From assembly GCA_025526915.1 (NCBI GenBank), contig JAHLKH010000119.1, forward strand, positions 1 through 64,000: a stretch of 64,000 nt of DNA. Reading direction: 5' to 3'. How positions within the stretch are numbered: the first letter of the stretch is position 1; every line of letters begins with the position of its first letter. The translations under genes were made by a program, and so were the position numbers. This stretch comes from Entophlyctis helioformis. Its lineage: Eukaryota; Chytridiomycota; Chytridiomycetes; Chytridiales; Chytriomycetaceae. The notes beneath the pieces are model-generated. The model did not search any database, was not told where the DNA came from, and saw only the letters and a program-made list of their open reading frames with translations. Positions 61,202 through 64,000 of this stretch are shown one piece after another.

Positions 61202-62048
61202 TGTGTGTTTGGGACACTGCCCGTTGTGGCGTGCACGCCTGACACGCCATGCAGTCAGGTCCGACACGGCCGACAAGGACTGTCTGTGGCTGCTCAACGA
61301 CATCATCTGCGAGCTTGACATCCTGGCGTCGCGCTACGGCATGGAAAAGATCAAGACGATTGGTACCAAGTATCTCGCCATGTGCGAGCCGCACCCGGAC
61401 GACGAGCCGGGAGTCAATGACGCCCTGACACGCACATGCCATTTTGGCGTGGCGCTCTTGGTACGTACGCGAGTGCTGCTGGTGCATGGGATACGGTGCT
61501 CTTGACTTTGTGTGCGGCTTGGTGGTGACACGGGAGACGGTTTCGCCAGGTGCTGATCAAGGATATCAATGCGAGACTGGAGCAAGACCTCAAGCTCAAG
61601 ATTGGCATCAATGGTGCGTGCTGTGTGTGATGGGCATGCAACGGTCGGCCGTCTGTCTGTGTGATTGACGTTTGGTAATGTTTGACAGTCGGCCCAGGCG
61701 TCACGGGTCTGATTGGAACCAAAGCGGTGAGCGATGCATACCATAGCCTGCGCTGCGCTAGATGCGCGGCGAACCGCCACAGCACAGTCACCTAACGCGA
61801 TGCCGGTACAGTTTGCGTTTGACGTGTGGGGCGACACGGTCAATGTGTCATCGCGCATGGAGTCGACGGGCAAGGAGAACAAGATCCAGGTCACGCAGGC
61901 GGTGGTTGACCGGTGTACCAACGCGTTTGTGTTTGAGGAGCGCGGCACGGTGTTTGTCAAGGGCAAGGGCGACATGCTGACGTTCTGGCTAACGGGCCTG
62001 CCGCTCCCGGTGCAGCCTGCGCAGGACGGGCAGGACGGGCAGGGGTAG
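56032..62048 (+). CDS. Transmembrane adenylyl cyclase with two TM bundles and C1/C2 domains
   Basis: A Ser/Pro-rich N-terminus (~700 residues) precedes TM bundle 1 (~58160-58850, about six segments). The C1 catalytic domain follows with both metal-binding Asp (FADIAGF and TIGDSI) and KYDIWSQDVDIA. TM bundle 2 (60265-60960, six segments, with a polyQ loop) leads to C2: MEKIKTIGTKYLA carries the adenine-selecting Lys and lacks the second metal Asp, FDVWGDTVNVSSRMESTG carries the selecting Asp and the catalytic Asn/Arg pair, and VKGKGDM carries the phosphate-binding Lys. This is the asymmetric arrangement of animal membrane cyclases, so ATP is the predicted substrate. Introns include 59074-59160, 60127-60206, 61154-61256, 61460-61550 and later ones. 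Frame changes near 56310, 56773, 57955 and 58290 in the N-terminus lack clear introns. Confidence 0.88.
60470..60510. repeat. Polyglutamine-coding CAG/CAA tract
   Basis: About 13 Gln codons lie in a loop of TM bundle 2 of the adenylyl cyclase. Confidence 0.9.
61160..61209. repeat. (GT)n repeat
   Basis: A GT-rich run with one interruption lies in the adenylyl cyclase intron that starts at 61154. Confidence 0.85.
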
Positions 62049-62169
62049 AATCCACAGGCAAACAAAGGTTGTACTCGCGAGCGTCTATTGGACCATGAAT
62101 GTATTGTACCATAAACAATCACGATAAACTAGGCGACTCTAACGAGTGGCGGGGGTGGGGATAGATGAT

Positions 62170-63096
62170 CTAGTTGGTGGGGTTGGCGGACGCCTTGACG
62201 TTGGCGAAGCAGGTGTAGTAGGTCTTGTAGACGTGGTCCTCGGGGAACCAGTCGTGGTCAACAAAGCCGAGGGTGATGTGGGGGTAGAAGCCGGCAATGG
62301 CATCAAAGTTGGACGGGTCGCCGCCCTTCTTGATGTAGGCAGCCTGCAGACGGCGGCGGGCCTCGAAGAGCTCGGGGGCGTCGACGAGGAGGTTGTAGAC
62401 GTAGGTGCGCTTGCCGACAAACGGCGACGTGGCCTTGGACTCGACCATGGACTGGCGGCCAACGCAGACGGGCGTGAACTTGACGCTCTGGATGGGGTGG
62501 TCGGCGGGGTTGACGACGGCCTCGATCTCCTCAATGGTCATGACGTTGGAGAGGGCAAAGAGCACCTCGGGGGGCGAGACGACGGTGATGTGGGCCTCGC
62601 CACGCGTCTTGAGGGGGCCGTAGGTGGCGTTGAGGGCGTTGAAGACGGGGACGACCGAGGCAAAGTCGACGGTCTGCTGGATGTACGATCCGTAGGCGGG
62701 GATGGGGCCACGCTTGGGCTGCACGGCGGGGGAATGGTAGTCGAGTGCACACGGGCCAACACGCAAGAGTCTGCGTCAGAAAAAGTGTGCGGCATTCATG
62801 CGGCAGTGACAGCCAGCGACCGCGGCGCTTACCAGGAAGGGAATGGACGCAGCCGAGGCGGTGAGGTTCGAGTTGTACTCGTAGGTCTTGTTGAACGTGG
62901 GGATGGGGTTGGGCACGGGCAGCACAACCTCGACAACCTTGACGACCTCCTTGATGATGGTGACGGTCGTGTTGGCGCCAGTCGAGACGGTGGTGACCTT
63001 GGGGTCCTTGCGGTACACGGTGCACTTCTTGGGGCTGTGGGCGTCAACCGAGGCGACGAGCGCGACGGCGGCAACAAAGGCGGAGATGAGCTGCAT
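62170..63096 (-). CDS. Secreted 2H phosphoesterase-like protein
   Basis: The Met at 63096 starts a clear signal peptide (MQLISAFVAAVALVASVDA). A Val/Thr-rich stalk of ~60 residues follows, then an intron (~62730-62830) and the catalytic part. Two HxT motifs, AHITVVSP and PHITLGF, about 100 residues apart, define the 2H phosphoesterase fold of 2'-5' RNA ligase/CPDase-like enzymes. The layout resembles fungal proteins annotated as 'Swiss Army Knife RNA repair-like'. Cyclic phosphodiester or RNA-end hydrolysis is inferred from the motifs. No GPI signal or extra TM is visible. The stop is at 62170-62172. Confidence 0.8.
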
Positions 63097-63626
63097 GGTC
63101 TGGACAGGCGGCGGGTCGGGTAAGCGTGTGGATCGGCGAGCAACGAGGCGAACATCACAGACGGGCAGGCAAGGCGACAGGGCAGGCAGAGCAGGCAGAG
63201 CAGAGCGCACTGCACGTACTGTTTGCGTTGGTGGGGAGGGAAATGAGCAGCCCTGCGCGACTCTTTATTGCAGCTGCAAGTCGGCCCGGCCGCTGTAAAA
63301 TTTGTGCCGCAGCAATATCTGCATTGCCCACGTGGTGAAAAAGCTGTTCTTATTGGCTGCAGCAATTGCACGTGGGCGACCCGACTGGCCACTGTGTTAC
63401 GAGACGATCAACAACTGCAGCCACAACGCCCGCTTCCACGACGGCCAGTCGATCCCGACACGCTCCACCAGCACGGCGAGGGCGACGACGGCAACGGCGA
63501 CCGCTAAGCCTCGGCAATCCACAGCAGCGAGCAGCGTAAAAAGTGCCAAACGAGGTGGATGATTTGTACAAGTGTGGGTCGGAACCAAGTTCATTCAAGA
63601 GAGGGATGCTGGTGGAGCAGGGTGGT
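63097..63626. promoter_or_regulatory. Intergenic region with two CACGTG boxes and a CCAAT box
   Basis: No gene is seen. CACGTG at 63329-63334 and 63369-63374 flank an ATTGG (63352-63356), about 235-280 bp upstream of the 2H gene start. The right part is the 3' flank of the eL8 gene. Confidence 0.45.
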
Positions 63627-64000
63627 TTAGACCTTGATCTCACGGGCAGCGGCGCGCTCGAGCTTGAGGGTCTGGTTCTTGGACTTGAAGCCCATGACAC
63701 CACCGCCCCAGGTCTTTCTGATGTCCTCGGCCTTGTCGTTGTAGTTGGCCTTGACGGCAGACACAAGGGCAGCGAACTCGGCCTTGTCCTCGGCGCGAAC
63801 CTCGGTGATGGCAAGAGCGGTGGCGGTCTTCTTGTGCACAACGGTGCCGAGACGCGACTTGCTCTTGACAATGCAGTAGGGGATGCCCATCTTGCGGCAG
63901 AGAGCGGGGAGCCACAGGACAATCTCGATGGGGTCAACGTCGTCGGCAATGACAACGAGCTGAGCCTTCTTGGCCTCGACAAGGGCAGTGATGTGGTTGA
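63627..64000 (-). CDS. RPL8: 60S ribosomal protein eL8 (L7a/Rpl8), 5' partial
   Basis: The C-terminal ~124 residues of eL8 are present: [57 protein letters not shown] and the end [12 protein letters not shown]. The N-terminal part lies beyond the right edge. Codon choice is strongly biased to C/G-ending codons (AAG, GTC, ATC), as expected for a highly expressed ribosomal gene. No intron is seen in this part. The stop is at 63627-63629. Confidence 0.97.
   Translation of the reverse strand, partial: NHITALVEAKKAQLVVIADDVDPIEIVLWLPALCRKMGIPYCIVKSKSRLGTVVHKKTATALAITEVRAEDKAEFAALVSAVKANYNDKAEDIRKTWGGGVMGFKSKNQTLKLERAAAREIKV

Overview
The window is eukaryotic nuclear DNA, most likely from a zoosporic (chytrid-type) fungus. 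The evidence is high GC, compact gene spacing, many short GT-AG introns (mostly 60-90 nt), fungal-type genes (DUF221/CSC1 channel, Num1-type cortical PH protein, FYVE-RING ligase, Vps55), and genes expected only in flagellated or early-diverging fungi (a PIH1-domain ciliary dynein assembly factor, a metazoan-type two-bundle adenylyl cyclase, a Crinkler-like UBL/P-loop protein). Assignment to Chytridiomycota, perhaps Rhizophydiales, is inference. Exon joins were read by eye from frame changes and splice sites. Gene limits are therefore approximate wherever this is stated.

Layout. 1-6965 (+): multi-TPR protein, 5' end cut off. 7107-10656 (-): PHD/ePHD (PZP) chromatin reader with a C-terminal coiled coil. 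11198-13044 (-): PIH1-domain protein with a Gly-His repeat. 13695-17564 (+): coiled-coil protein with a Num1/Mcp5-type PH domain. 17682-18784 (-): BUD23. 18857-20641 (+): DCC1, with a 167-bp ATGG microsatellite in an intron. 20736-25258 (+): CSC1/OSCA-family channel. 25315-27341 (+): acetyl-CoA C-acetyltransferase. 27442-28534 (-): orphan multi-pass membrane protein. 28752-29351 (-): hypothetical. 29637-32777 (+): SUV3. 32834-35086 (+): ankyrin plus dysferlin-domain protein. 35311-36837 (+): FYVE-UBZ-RING protein. 36973-38701 (-): SSL1/p44 of TFIIH. 38751-41141 (-): Ser/Thr kinase. 41487-47393 (-): BRWD/PHIP-type WD40-bromodomain protein. 48036-48836 (+): VPS55. 49007-52955 (-): Crinkler-like protein. 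53077-55186 (+): succinate-semialdehyde dehydrogenase. 55290-55993 (-): EIF1AD. 56032-62048 (+): transmembrane adenylyl cyclase. 62170-63096 (-): secreted 2H phosphoesterase. 63627-64000 (-): ribosomal protein eL8, 5' end cut off.

Most genes are unrelated housekeeping or signalling functions; I see no cluster or operon logic. Themes that recur are: GC-AG introns (three well supported by frame); E-box palindromes in four promoters; low-complexity insertions inside conserved domains (kinase, FYVE, p44 RING); very short divergent promoters; and several single-base frame breaks in otherwise conserved genes, which look like either assembly indels or real lesions. No tRNA, rRNA, transposon, CRISPR array or organelle sequence was recognised.
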